Assembly (NCBI GenBank): GCA_026989455.1
Contig: JALSJH010000092.1
Location: 1 to 44,172, forward strand
Length of the DNA: 44,172 nucleotides
Direction of reading: 5' to 3'
From: Chromatiales bacterium
GTDB lineage: Bacteria > Pseudomonadota > Gammaproteobacteria > RBG-16-57-12
In this document: piece after piece, positions 26,966-37,518 of the stretch
Layout of the letters: each line of letters opens with the position of its first letter
How positions within the stretch are numbered: position 1 is the first letter of the stretch
Made by a program: the position numbers and the translations under genes
Notes under the pieces: generated by a model
Told to the model about the DNA's origin: nothing
Database searches by the model: none
What the model saw: the letters and a program-made list of their open reading frames with translations, nothing else

Positions 26966-27454
26966 TTAACGCTTACCCGCTGCCCCATATAGATAGTGAG
27001 AAAAGGTTGCTACATCTTTACTGACCCGCCTTAGTAGGTGATCCAAACTAACAATCGCATGTTCCAGAAGATTAACCGCAATATAGGGGTGTTCCACCCG
27101 TAACCGCAGATACATGGGACGAGGCAGACGCAGTAGCTGTGCCTCTGAAGAGACAGCACGCATACGAACCGAACGTGGTTGACGGTCAAAAAATGACATC
27201 TCACCCATCAACTCCCCCAGCTGTATCCGCCCCACCTCCGTCTCTTTGCCGTTGTTATCATAAAACAGCGCCGCCTCACCATTAACCATAAAATAGAGCG
27301 CCTCGCTGACCTCACCAATATCCGCAATTACCTCGCCACCCTTAACCTCAACCAGCTGCATATAATCGAGCAAAATACGCACCTCTTTGATAGTTAACGA
27401 CTCACATAAATACTGTTGATTAAGAAAATGCGCTAAATCAATTTTCTCATCCAT
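26966..27454 (-). CDS. Cyclic-nucleotide-binding domain protein
   Basis: Protein of 162 aa that is essentially one Crp-type cNMP-binding beta-roll (about 20-140) without a helix-turn-helix. The phosphate-binding cassette is GELMGEMSFFDRQPRSVRMR, with the Glu and the Arg-Ser pair that would contact a cyclic nucleotide, so binding is plausible. The C-terminus is a helix (LLEHAIVSLDHLLRR). With no output domain it must act on a partner. It is inserted, on the opposite strand, between cytochrome c4 and dsbA, which are close neighbours in Pseudomonas. A diguanylate cyclase gene lies 2.6 kb away, but no functional link is shown. Confidence 0.85.
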   Translation of the reverse strand: MDEKIDLAHFLNQQYLCESLTIKEVRILLDYMQLVEVKGGEVIADIGEVSEALYFMVNGEAALFYDNNGKETEVGRIQLGELMGEMSFFDRQPRSVRMRAVSSEAQLLRLPRPMYLRLRVEHPYIAVNLLEHAIVSLDHLLRRVSKDVATFSHYLYGAAGKR

Positions 27455-27760
27455 TCCGAATCCCCCGGTTAATTCAATTCTAAGTAATACCTAAATCCTG
27501 CTAGGTAATAGTTATAACGCTTCTTGTCCACTTCTTCGATAACTTTTTTCGAATACTGCTCACGAAAAATATTTTATTCTGGCAGGAAAAAATCTTGGGG
27601 ATAGAGAGATTAACAGCTACCCATAAAAAACCCGAATTGACCTGAACCAATCAGCGACTCATTAATCCAACCTGCCAAGGGCTCTTTCGATCAGCTCTCT
27701 GTTGCCTTTAGCCATCCATTTGGATACTCTGCAAAAAACAAATAACATATGGAGAATTTC

Positions 27761-28387
27761 ATGCGGTTACTTAGCATCACCGTCATCAGCCTATTACTTG
27801 CCTTTGCTAGCAATAGCGCCATTTCAGCCCCGTTTGAAGAGGATGTCGACTACGAAAAGCTGGAACAGCCCCAACCCACCAAAAGTAAAAACAAGATCGA
27901 GGTGATCGAATTTTTTTGGTACGGCTGCCCGCACTGCAATAACTTTGACCCCTACCTTCAGCGCTGGAAAAAAGGCTTAGCCAGTGATGTTGAGGTCATA
28001 TTAGTCCCGGCAATTTTTCGCCCTGAGTGGGAGATTCAGGCACGCGCCTTCTACACTGCTCAAATGTTAAAAGTATTGGATAAACTTCATCCTGCTATGT
28101 TTAATGCGATTCATAACCGTGGCATTCCTCTCTCCAACGAAGCGCAGATCAAAGCACTTTTCATTAACAATGGCGTTAAAGAGCGAGACTTCAAGCGCAT
28201 CTTTAATTCATTCGCGGTCGAAAGCAAGGTACGCAAAGCCAAAACACTGCACCTTAACTACGGCGTAAAATCAGTGCCCAACATGGTGATCAATGGCCAA
28301 TATCGTACCAATGCTGGACTCGCTGGCAACAATGTTAATGTCTTAAAAGTAGCCGATTATTTGATCAACCAAGAACGCAAAAAATAG
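27761..28387 (+). CDS. dsbA: Thiol:disulfide interchange protein DsbA
   Basis: Periplasmic oxidase of 208 aa that forms disulfides in exported proteins. It has a signal peptide ending AISA, the active site CPHC in FWYGCPHCNNF, and the cis-proline loop KSVPNMVING near the C-terminus, with the helical insert between. The ATG at 27761 has GGAG seven bases before it and gives the signal sequence MRLLSITVISLLL; a start four codons upstream is possible. It follows the cytochrome genes, whose maturation needs thiol control. The 300 bp before it holds no clear gene. Confidence 0.95.
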   Translation: MRLLSITVISLLLAFASNSAISAPFEEDVDYEKLEQPQPTKSKNKIEVIEFFWYGCPHCNNFDPYLQRWKKGLASDVEVILVPAIFRPEWEIQARAFYTAQMLKVLDKLHPAMFNAIHNRGIPLSNEAQIKALFINNGVKERDFKRIFNSFAVESKVRKAKTLHLNYGVKSVPNMVINGQYRTNAGLAGNNVNVLKVADYLINQERKK

Positions 28388-28404
28388 CCCTGCGAGTGAA
28401 ACCC

Positions 28405-30036
28405 ATGAAAGCAGCCGAGCTGTTCATTAAGTGTCTCGAAAATGAAGGCGTTGAATACATTTTCGGCATTCCAGGAGAAGAGAACCTGGATGTGATGGAT
28501 GCCCTTCTCAATTCGAAGATTGATTTCATCACCTGTCGACACGAGCAGGGGGCTGCCTTCATGGCAGATGTCTATGGGCGGTTAACCGGACGTGCCGGGG
28601 TCTGTATGGCCACACTGGGGCCGGGGGCTACCAACCTGATTACCGGCGTTGCCGATGCCAATATGGATCACGCACCGGTAGTGGCTATCGCAGGCCAAGC
28701 GCCTACCTATCGGCTACACAAAGAGTCCCACCAGGTATTGGATCTGAACAAGATCTTTCAGCCTATCACCAAATACTCCAGCCAGATTCTAGAAGCCGAA
28801 ACGATTCCCGAGGTGGTGCGTAAGGCGTTCAAACTTTCACAGGCGGAAAAAAGTGGTGCCACCTTTATCGAGTTCCCTGAAAATATCGCCAAACTGAGCA
28901 CCGATGCTCAACCACTTCAATTCAAGACCCCCTCATCACCCGAGCCAGCACGGAAACGGATAAATAGAGCAATAGAGATTATCTCTAACGCCAAAAACCC
29001 GATCATTCTGGCAGGTAACGGAGTTATCCGTGCCGAGGCATCACTGCAACTCGCGGAATTTGCCGAGCAACTCAATATCCCCGTCGCCAACACCTTTATG
29101 GCCAAAGGGGTCATTCCTTTCAAACACCCCATGGCGCTGGGCAGTGTAGGCCTTCAGGCGCAAGATCATGTGCTGTTTGGCTTTACTCAGGCCGACCTCA
29201 TCATCTGCATCGGTTATGACCTGGTGGAGTACCACCCGCACCTTTGGCACCCCAGCAATGACCGAACCATTATCCACATTGATGCAAGCCCGGCCGAGGT
29301 CGATGCCAACTACACCATCGAAGTGGGTGTCATCGGTGATATCAAACTCAGCCTAGCACGCATCGCAAAGCAGCTCCCCCCCCGCGAAGGCCACCCACTA
29401 CGCCCCCTGAGAACCGCTCTGATTAACGAGATGAATCAACACGCCCAGGATGAGTGCATACCCCTTAAGCCACAGAAGATCATCTGGGACCTCCGCACCG
29501 CGCTGGCGCTTCAAGATACTGTCATTTGTGATGTCGGCGCACACAAAATGTGGATGGCACGCATGTTCCGCTGCGAATACCCCAACACCTGCATCATCTC
29601 CAACGGCTTTGCCAGCATGGGTATCGCCATACCCGGAGCCATTGCGGCAAAACTCGCCAACCCCGAGAAAAAAGTAGTCGCCGTCACCGGTGATGCCGGC
29701 TTTCTGATGAACTCTCAGGAGATCGAAACAGCGATGCGTCTAGGCATCTCCATGGTCATTCTAATCTGGAATGATGGTGCCTACGGACTCATTGAGTGGA
29801 AACAGATGAACCAATTTGGTCGCACCTCCAATGTCCACTTTAACAACCCAGACTTTGTTAAATATGCCGAAGCGTTCGGTGCAAAAGGGTACCGGATTGA
29901 GTCAGCCGAACAATTAGTCCCTACACTAAAACGTGCACTGGCCGACAACACTGTCAGCATTATCGATTGCCCGGTCGATTACAGTGAAAACATTAAACTG
30001 ACCGAGCAGTTGGGAGAGATGGTGAGTCCTTTCTAG
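28405..30036 (+). CDS. ThDP-dependent acetolactate synthase-like enzyme
   Basis: Catalytic-subunit type protein of 543 aa, forming 2-acetolactate or a related product from pyruvate by family. The catalytic Glu is in GIPGEENLDVMDAL. The ThDP/Mg motif starts GDAGFLMNSQEIETAMRLGI and ends NDGAYG. The central domain (about 185-320) is the usual FAD/ADP-fold region. It resembles catabolic AlsS-type enzymes. No small regulatory subunit (ilvH) and no acetolactate decarboxylase are adjacent, so the pathway role is unclear; another ThDP carboligase or oxidase activity is possible. The ATG at 28405 is preferred to GTG at 28396. It lies 17 bp before the diguanylate cyclase. Confidence 0.85.
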   Translation: MKAAELFIKCLENEGVEYIFGIPGEENLDVMDALLNSKIDFITCRHEQGAAFMADVYGRLTGRAGVCMATLGPGATNLITGVADANMDHAPVVAIAGQAPTYRLHKESHQVLDLNKIFQPITKYSSQILEAETIPEVVRKAFKLSQAEKSGATFIEFPENIAKLSTDAQPLQFKTPSSPEPARKRINRAIEIISNAKNPIILAGNGVIRAEASLQLAEFAEQLNIPVANTFMAKGVIPFKHPMALGSVGLQAQDHVLFGFTQADLIICIGYDLVEYHPHLWHPSNDRTIIHIDASPAEVDANYTIEVGVIGDIKLSLARIAKQLPPREGHPLRPLRTALINEMNQHAQDECIPLKPQKIIWDLRTALALQDTVICDVGAHKMWMARMFRCEYPNTCIISNGFASMGIAIPGAIAAKLANPEKKVVAVTGDAGFLMNSQEIETAMRLGISMVILIWNDGAYGLIEWKQMNQFGRTSNVHFNNPDFVKYAEAFGAKGYRIESAEQLVPTLKRALADNTVSIIDCPVDYSENIKLTEQLGEMVSPF

Positions 30037-30053
30037 CGTGAGAAACCGATACG

Positions 30054-31973
30054 ATGCCAAATGATGAAGAGCAAGCACTTCAATGGAAGAAGAGATATTT
30101 TTCTGCCCTAGAAAAACTAGAACAAGTTGAACAGCAATCGGCCGACACAGAGACCCTGCTTCGCCGCAGCTTGTCGCGCATCAGCCTCGCCCTTGACGGG
30201 TTTGATGGCCAACTAGACAAACAACTCGATTCACTGCGCAATAGCATTCGCAGTGGCCGAAAGCCACTCTATATCGGCCAGCTCTCTGAGGAGATCAGCA
30301 CACGCGGCCAAGCGGTCAGCCAGCAGCAGCAATCACAACCCAAAAACCCGCAACTGCTGCTCTCACTACTGGAAAAACTGACACTCCCCAGCGCACTTCA
30401 CAAGCAGCGGACAATACTTCGCAAAGAGCTTAGCCACAAGCACGCCGAGCAACAAATTAAGACTCACATTGACGCGTTGGCACTGCTACTGCGCGCCGCG
30501 CAAAATGCAGAAAAAACCGACACTGACACGCCAGCAACATCCGCACAACCAGCGCCCCATACCTCCTCGCAAAAAAAATCGGAATCAGAGGGTGGTTTTT
30601 TATCTCGCCTGTTTACGAGCAGTGAAAAGCAGCACAAAGATGATACAAAACCCCAAATTGATACCCAGCCACTTAAGCAACTACTCAGCGAAGTCTCCCT
30701 ACCCAGCCCCTATGCAGAGCAACTGAATGAGATCAATTCAAAATTCAACAGCTCAACTGATGAGGCAGATTTAAACCAGCTGGTGAGTCGACTGGCTGAG
30801 TTGCTCAGCAAGTTACCCGAGGAGCACAATCAACCCGGCGACACCGAGGTGGAGAGAGAGCAGCCAAGTGAGACGGCTGAAGGGATACTTTTACAACTTC
30901 TGGAACGCATCACCTTGGTCGACCCCTACGCTCAGGAGCTTGAAAAACTGCGGGAAACAATATTAACCACCGAGAAAGATCAACTCGACTTCAGTCAAAT
31001 CCTGGAATCACTCGCTCGCTTAATCAGCCATGCACAATCACTGAGCCAAAGTGAAAAACAGGCACTTGAAGGGTTTTTGCTCAATATCACCGATACCCTC
31101 GACCAGATTGACAGCAATATCCGGGGGGCACAGGGACATCAGAATCAACTCCGGCAGAGTAGTGAAAAGCTCGACAGCGCGGTTAAAACAGAAGTCAGCG
31201 ATATGCAAACATCGGTACTCGAAATGAATGACCTCACGGAGCTTAAGCAGTGCATTCAATCACGACTGAGCACCATCAACCAACATCTCGACAGCTTCAA
31301 AAAAGAGAATGAAACACGCCATGAGCAGATGGAGCACGCCATGGAGTCGATGGTAAACCAGATAATAAAAGTTGAGTCGGAATCAAATAGCCTACAAAAA
31401 GCACTTGAAGAGCAGCGTAACAAGGCGATAAAAGATCCTCTGACCGGTGTCAGCAACCGCCTCGCTTATGAGGAGTTTATTCAGACTGAATATAGTCGTT
31501 GGCAGCGATTCCAGCACGGCCTCACCATGATCATTTGGGATATCGATCACTTCAAGCGCGTCAACGATAATTTTGGGCATCAGGCGGGGGACAAAGCGCT
31601 GACAATCGTCGCCCAGCTACTCAAAAACAGACTACGCAAAGTCGACTACCTTGCCCGCTTTGGCGGCGAAGAGTTTGTCTCACTGCTACCCGAAACAGAG
31701 ATAGAACCCGCCCTGATGGTGGCTAATAAATTACGTGAAGCCGTTGCAAAAACGGAATTTCACTTTAGCGATAAGAGCGTACCACTGACCATCTCTTGTG
31801 GTCTGGCGCAATTCCGTGAGGGTGACACCCCAGACACCGTGTTCCAGCGAGCAGATGCGGCACTCTACCAAGCCAAGGAGGCAGGGCGTAACTGCTGCAA
31901 AAAAGAGGGGGAGACCGACAAACCTGCACTGGGCGGGCACACCGATCGCTCTCGTCAAGGAGTCTCTGATTAA
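30054..31973 (+). CDS. Diguanylate cyclase with N-terminal repeat region (DgcH-like)
   Basis: GGDEF protein of 639 aa that should make cyclic di-GMP. The C-terminal domain (about 460-618) begins DPLTGVSNRLAYEEF, has IIWDIDHFKRVND, the active site GGEEF at 537-541 and an intact inhibitory site RKVD at 528-531, five residues before it. The N-terminal 450 residues are soluble, Gln/Glu-rich, with no membrane segment. They contain four degenerate copies of a LLxxLLExxxLxxPYAxxL unit near 36-66, 101-150, 206-255 and 278-330, then a coiled coil (about 350-460). Position after dsbA matches Pseudomonas PA5487 (DgcH). The last codons and stop lie in a repeat element at 31959-32029. Confidence 0.92.
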   Translation: MPNDEEQALQWKKRYFSALEKLEQVEQQSADTETLLRRSLSRISLALDGFDGQLDKQLDSLRNSIRSGRKPLYIGQLSEEISTRGQAVSQQQQSQPKNPQLLLSLLEKLTLPSALHKQRTILRKELSHKHAEQQIKTHIDALALLLRAAQNAEKTDTDTPATSAQPAPHTSSQKKSESEGGFLSRLFTSSEKQHKDDTKPQIDTQPLKQLLSEVSLPSPYAEQLNEINSKFNSSTDEADLNQLVSRLAELLSKLPEEHNQPGDTEVEREQPSETAEGILLQLLERITLVDPYAQELEKLRETILTTEKDQLDFSQILESLARLISHAQSLSQSEKQALEGFLLNITDTLDQIDSNIRGAQGHQNQLRQSSEKLDSAVKTEVSDMQTSVLEMNDLTELKQCIQSRLSTINQHLDSFKKENETRHEQMEHAMESMVNQIIKVESESNSLQKALEEQRNKAIKDPLTGVSNRLAYEEFIQTEYSRWQRFQHGLTMIIWDIDHFKRVNDNFGHQAGDKALTIVAQLLKNRLRKVDYLARFGGEEFVSLLPETEIEPALMVANKLREAVAKTEFHFSDKSVPLTISCGLAQFREGDTPDTVFQRADAALYQAKEAGRNCCKKEGETDKPALGGHTDRSRQGVSD

Positions 31974-32029
31974 GTCTGGATGAATTTAGGATGATGCAAG
32001 CACAAAGCATTCATAACTTGACCAGCGCC
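31959..32029. mobile_element. Short terminal-repeat element, deleted MITE copy
   Basis: The left end GGAGTCTCTGATTAAGTC with TGGATGAATTTAGG, and the right end GCATTCATAACTTGACCAG, match the two ends of the 159-bp element at 21048-21206. Only about 70 bp remain, so the centre is missing. The TAA of its left end is the stop codon of the diguanylate cyclase gene. Confidence 0.6.
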
Positions 32030-32053
32030 AGCTCAAGAGACAGGGTGAGCGCT

Positions 32054-32500
32054 TTATTCCAACACTGCTTGAGAGAGACTCATTTTAAGTGCTCCCGTCT
32101 GATCAACAACCTGAACCCCTTTATAGTTTTGCGCTGTTAGCGCCAACAGTAAGCAGGGTCGTGTCACCACCTGAGCCATCATCATCCCTGGCGGCGGGCT
32201 ATTCCAGGCTACCTGAATTGATATTTGACCATCCACTACGGTGGTGGTTTCACTCAGTAGCGCCAACGAATATCCGGCACTGCGCTGCTGCCCCATACTG
32301 ATCAATAACAGCCGGGAACCACCCACCGCAAACTGCTGATAGAGCTTACCACCCTGCAACCACTCAACGCCCATTTCAGCGCTACCACAATACGCACTCT
32401 GCATCAGAGCTTTCACCCCAACTTGCGGAGGAAGCCGATCACCGGCAATCACCGCAAAGGCCGTCATGATAGCGATCATTGCACCGAACAGCTTAATCAC
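32054..32500 (-). CDS. Exported PrcB-like protein
   Basis: Protein of 148 aa with a signal peptide (about 1-19, hydrophobic IAIMTAFAVIA). The mature part has LLLISMGQQRSAGYSLALLS, IQVAWNSPPPGMMMAQVVTR and YKGVQVVDQTG, which fits the PrcB C-terminal domain pattern (GxxxxxGYS, then PPxG, then a hydrophobic strand and a closing VxxxD). In Treponema denticola PrcB is a part of the dentilisin complex with the subtilisin PrtP. Here it starts at a GTG inside the last codons of a subtilisin gene (8-bp overlap), so the two are surely co-expressed. It may chaperone, anchor or inhibit the protease. The family call is by pattern recognition only. Confidence 0.7.
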   Translation of the reverse strand: MIKLFGAMIAIMTAFAVIAGDRLPPQVGVKALMQSAYCGSAEMGVEWLQGGKLYQQFAVGGSRLLLISMGQQRSAGYSLALLSETTTVVDGQISIQVAWNSPPPGMMMAQVVTRPCLLLALTAQNYKGVQVVDQTGALKMSLSQAVLE

Positions 32501-35108
32501 TTAAGCGCCACCTTTTTAATGCCTCTTTTTGTTCCAAACCTTCACCAAAAAACCCTTTATTAGTGACCGATAAGCGCAAGCCAATACCCACGCTAAAGTC
32601 CACATTCACCCTTGGCCGGTCAACCTTTAAAAGCTCAATAGCGCCATAAAAGGGGTATCCACCACAGCTTTCACCGCGATCACAAATAGAGTAGTCATTA
32701 TCGCCATCACTCCCCGCTAAAATTTCATAGCTTCCTGACTTAACACCCTCAAATCGATAGTGGTATTGGCCATCAACTGCCGCCACCGCCATAGAGTAAC
32801 GGCTTAGGTTGCTATCCTGCTCAAAGAGAGCTACATAGAGATAACCGGCATCCGCCACCATTGTCGATGTTAAGCGCTGCACGGTAACTGGGAGGGTATA
32901 CAGACCACTCCCAACATTGCTGACAAAGGTGATCGTAGCACTGTAGTTGGCATCCTCAGTCAGCAGTGAGCGGTCGATGGTCGCCACATAACGCCCCAGC
33001 CCCTGCGCATCGGTGGTACATTGCTGCGCCGAGTCTCGCTCACAATCAACAGATAACCAGGCCTCACTACTGCTCGGCGAGCTGATGGCGGGTGAGCCAC
33101 CCCCCAGATTACTCACATCAAATAACAACCACTCATCAACCAGCCCAAAATCGATACTGCGCGGGGTTGAGTAGAGCAGTGGCAGTTGATTACCTCCCGC
33201 CGCCTCTTTCGCTTCTAACACCGCTTTATAGGCATCAATCAACCCATAACCGAAAGCGTCATCGCGGCCCGGACTACCCAGATCAGTAGTCAACCGACCC
33301 GCCTGCAACCAGGCCTCAAAAATACTGTTTGTCATGGCAGGGTAAATGGTCTTCATTAACGCCGCCACACCCGCCACATGGGGGGAGGCCATTGAGGTGC
33401 CTTGCAGGTAAGCGTAACCATGAGCCACACTCCCCGCCACCACTTCACCCGCCGTACTCAGGATGCCATCGGGAACACCATCCCGATTGAAATCCGCATC
33501 GGTATCACCTCCCGGTGCTGCAATATCAATGTAACTACCGTGGTTTGAATAGGAGGTGAGCTGCTTATCTGCACCCACCGCGCTCACGGAGATGACACCC
33601 GTCAGTGAGGCCGGATACATCGGCGTTGAGCTGCCATCATTGCCCGCTGCCGCAACAACAACAATCCCCTTGTCGATTGCAGCCGCAACAGCGGTCGCCA
33701 CTGCATCGCTTCGAGAGACCCCGCCCAGGCTCATATTAATCACACTGGCCACATCCTGGTCAGCCAATTGAATGCCTGAAGCATTGGGCAGACCCGCCGC
33801 ATAGTAGATCGCCTGGGTAATGTCGTACGACGAACCACCCAGTGAGCCGAGCACCCTGAGTGACATCAATTTAACCGGCCATGTGCCCGCAACACCAGCC
33901 ACACCTTGTCCATTATTGCTGTTAGCTGCCACCGTGCCGGCAACATGAGCACCGTGGAAAACATAGTAGGGGTCACCACCATGCTCATCGGTTGGATCCG
34001 CATCCCGACCATCACCATCACCTGAATTTTGCAAGTCACTCACAAAATCATAGCCCGAGGCAAGTTCTTGCCCCGCAAGGTCGGGGTGATTGGGCAAGGT
34101 GCCACTATCAATCACTGCAACAATCGCCGGATGAGTCCCGGGTAACAAATCCCAAGCACGGTCAAGGTTAATTAGGGGGTAGTGCCACTGGCGATTGTAA
34201 TACTCATCATCCACCACTGCGGTAGGCTGGTAGATGTAGTTGGGCTCTACAAAGGCCACCCGGGGATCTTTCGCCAACGCCTTAATCATATAGAGCGTCT
34301 CTCGTTTTCGCTGCTGCAAAGGTGTCAGCCCCAAAGCCCCCATAGGAGCTGACTGAACACCCAAGCTCTTTAACGACGACAACCGTGCGCTAGGCTCTTT
34401 GGGCAGATGCCACAACTGGATGCTGCTCTCAGCCGCTTGTTGTCTCTTTAAGCCATATTTATTCATCACTGCGCGGGAATCCGCACTCGCCTCTTTTAAG
34501 GCAATAACCGCCTCACCCTCAACGAACGCACTGTTTGTGGAGAAGCCGCCCTGGCTGGCAAACTCGTTAACACCAATATTTAACGTATAATTAGAGGCAC
34601 CCGCATAAGCATGCACCTGAATATAGTAGTGACCCGCATCGGTTACAATCACTTGCTCTGTCGCGGTAGTACCGAGCGACTCATCAACCACCTGCTCTTG
34701 AAGATCATAGATAATCAGATCCAGGTCATTATTGTTAGAGGACCAGTCAGAGATGGTCAATGTAACCTGCTGGCCTGCGATCAAATCGACCCGAAAAACA
34801 TCATCACGATCACCACTCAAAAATGAGCGACCCTCCGCACCGCTGCCCGCGCCATTCACATACCCGGCCAGATTCAGTGGGTTACCCACAAGCTGAGCCA
34901 TTGAAAAACTGTCATTCGCCAAATAAGGAGCCTGCGGATCATTGACATCACTGTCAACCATAGAGCTATCTGCGGCGGAGATCACACCACTAACCGTGTA
35001 AACCTCATCATCGTCATCTGTACAAGCGGTCAACAGCATACTGGCTGTGACAATAGCCAGACAAATTTTCAAACCAAGACCTGCCACTTTAGAGAACAAC
35101 ATAAGCAC
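32493..35108 (-). CDS. Subtilisin-family (S8) lipoprotein protease
   Basis: Secreted serine protease of 871 aa. A lipoprotein signal ends LLTAC (Cys29), followed by an Asp-rich linker. Next come a pre-peptidase (PPC-like) beta domain at about 70-180, a propeptide-like region at about 195-298 ending RVAFVEPNYIYQP, and the S8 domain at about 305-635. The triad is Asp334 (VIDSGTLPNHPDL), His385 (HGAHVAGT) and Ser572 (GTSMASPHVAG), with oxyanion Asn490 in AAGN. The C-terminal part has a beta-sandwich at about 645-745 and a smaller domain with paired Cys that looks like a carboxypeptidase regulatory fold. Thr at +2 of the lipobox favours the outer membrane. It overlaps the PrcB-like gene. Confidence 0.95.
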   Translation of the reverse strand: MLMLFSKVAGLGLKICLAIVTASMLLTACTDDDDEVYTVSGVISAADSSMVDSDVNDPQAPYLANDSFSMAQLVGNPLNLAGYVNGAGSGAEGRSFLSGDRDDVFRVDLIAGQQVTLTISDWSSNNNDLDLIIYDLQEQVVDESLGTTATEQVIVTDAGHYYIQVHAYAGASNYTLNIGVNEFASQGGFSTNSAFVEGEAVIALKEASADSRAVMNKYGLKRQQAAESSIQLWHLPKEPSARLSSLKSLGVQSAPMGALGLTPLQQRKRETLYMIKALAKDPRVAFVEPNYIYQPTAVVDDEYYNRQWHYPLINLDRAWDLLPGTHPAIVAVIDSGTLPNHPDLAGQELASGYDFVSDLQNSGDGDGRDADPTDEHGGDPYYVFHGAHVAGTVAANSNNGQGVAGVAGTWPVKLMSLRVLGSLGGSSYDITQAIYYAAGLPNASGIQLADQDVASVINMSLGGVSRSDAVATAVAAAIDKGIVVVAAAGNDGSSTPMYPASLTGVISVSAVGADKQLTSYSNHGSYIDIAAPGGDTDADFNRDGVPDGILSTAGEVVAGSVAHGYAYLQGTSMASPHVAGVAALMKTIYPAMTNSIFEAWLQAGRLTTDLGSPGRDDAFGYGLIDAYKAVLEAKEAAGGNQLPLLYSTPRSIDFGLVDEWLLFDVSNLGGGSPAISSPSSSEAWLSVDCERDSAQQCTTDAQGLGRYVATIDRSLLTEDANYSATITFVSNVGSGLYTLPVTVQRLTSTMVADAGYLYVALFEQDSNLSRYSMAVAAVDGQYHYRFEGVKSGSYEILAGSDGDNDYSICDRGESCGGYPFYGAIELLKVDRPRVNVDFSVGIGLRLSVTNKGFFGEGLEQKEALKRWRLSD

Positions 35109-35186
35109 CCTGAATAAACACTGCTATTAATCATTAAGAAGGATATCGTCAACCCGAAGAAATTTCTCTAACTTTAATTTTATGGC

Positions 35187-35214
35187 AAAAAAAAGGCGAC
35201 CCGATGAGGTCGCC
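35187..35214 (-). terminator. Terminator-like hairpin between groEL and the protease gene
   Basis: On the minus strand GGCGACC, loop TCATCG, GGTCGCC is followed by eight T. It is a strong terminator 150 bp past the groEL terminator and 80 bp before the protease start. No gene ends between the two, so it probably acts as a second stop for groEL read-through. Confidence 0.85.
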
Positions 35215-35315
35215 AAAACAAAGTATAGAAAAAAACTAGGGATCCAAGCTTTTAACTGCAACCATCATATTCGATAAAGTGGACACAAGCGATGCGACCA
35301 ATTGCCGCACTGGCT

Positions 35316-35332
35316 TAAATTCATCCAGACTT
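35316..35332 (-). repeat. Third copy of the MITE left-end core
   Basis: Minus-strand AAGTCTGGATGAATTTA is identical to the core at 31971-31987 and one base from that at 21063-21079. It lies next to the groEL terminator. No matching right end was found nearby, so it is a fragment. The surrounding 35109-35395 gap holds this, two terminators and nothing else recognised. Confidence 0.45.
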
Positions 35333-35337
35333 CTAAC

Positions 35338-35368
35338 AAAAAAAGGCCCTGCGGTTACCCGCAGAGCC
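35338..35368 (-). terminator. Rho-independent terminator of groESL
   Basis: On the minus strand GGCTCTGCGG, loop GTAA, CCGCAGGGCC forms a 10-bp stem with one G-U pair and is followed by seven T. It starts about 28 bp past the groEL stop. Confidence 0.92.
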
Positions 35369-35395
35369 TCTCTTACATCTAGACGAAAGGGGGGA

Positions 35396-37054
<1,659 letters not shown>

Positions 37055-37103
37055 CTATTCCTTCAATACTTGATCTATTTCAAACGTGAGTGGAGAGCGG
37101 CTA

Positions 37104-37397
37104 TTAAGCCTCGATTACTGCGATAATATCGTCTTCGCGCATTACCAGCAGGGTCTCATCATCAACCTTAACTTCGGAACCTGAAAACTTACCGAAATAG
37201 ACAGAGTCACCAACTTTAACGCTCATTGCGCGAGTTTCGCCGTTCTCTAATGCTTTACCAGGACCTGCGGCTACAATTTCGCCCTGAGAAGGTTTTTCAG
37301 TGGCACTACCTGGCAAGACGATACCGCCTGCCGAGGTCAATTCTTCTTCTACACGACGAATTACAACGCGGTCATACAATGGACGAATGCTGCTCAT
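37104..37397 (-). CDS. groES: Co-chaperonin GroES
   Basis: Heptameric lid of GroEL, 97 aa, equal to the E. coli length when started at the ATG at 37397 ([16 protein letters not shown]), which has GGAG nine bases upstream. The mobile loop [20 protein letters not shown] carries the tripeptide-like hydrophobic contact to GroEL, and the end [13 protein letters not shown] is canonical. A TTG five codons upstream is not used. It is transcribed from the heat-shock promoter at 37519-37545. Confidence 0.98.
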   Translation of the reverse strand: MSSIRPLYDRVVIRRVEEELTSAGGIVLPGSATEKPSQGEIVAAGPGKALENGETRAMSVKVGDSVYFGKFSGSEVKVDDETLLVMREDDIIAVIEA

Positions 37398-37518
37398 TGT
37401 TGAGTTCTCCAAAAATAAAATTAAATGTTAATCAATTAATTATCGATATCAGCAAGAGGCTGGCATCGACTCAAAGCCCATAAGACTGGTCGAGACTCTC
37501 GACTCTCGCGAGTGCAAT

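Noticed and set aside
35240-35251. GGATCCAAGCTT (BamHI-HindIII) as vector contamination
   Set aside because: It is a lone 12-mer in an AT-rich intergenic region with no other vector sequence and normal gene order on both sides.
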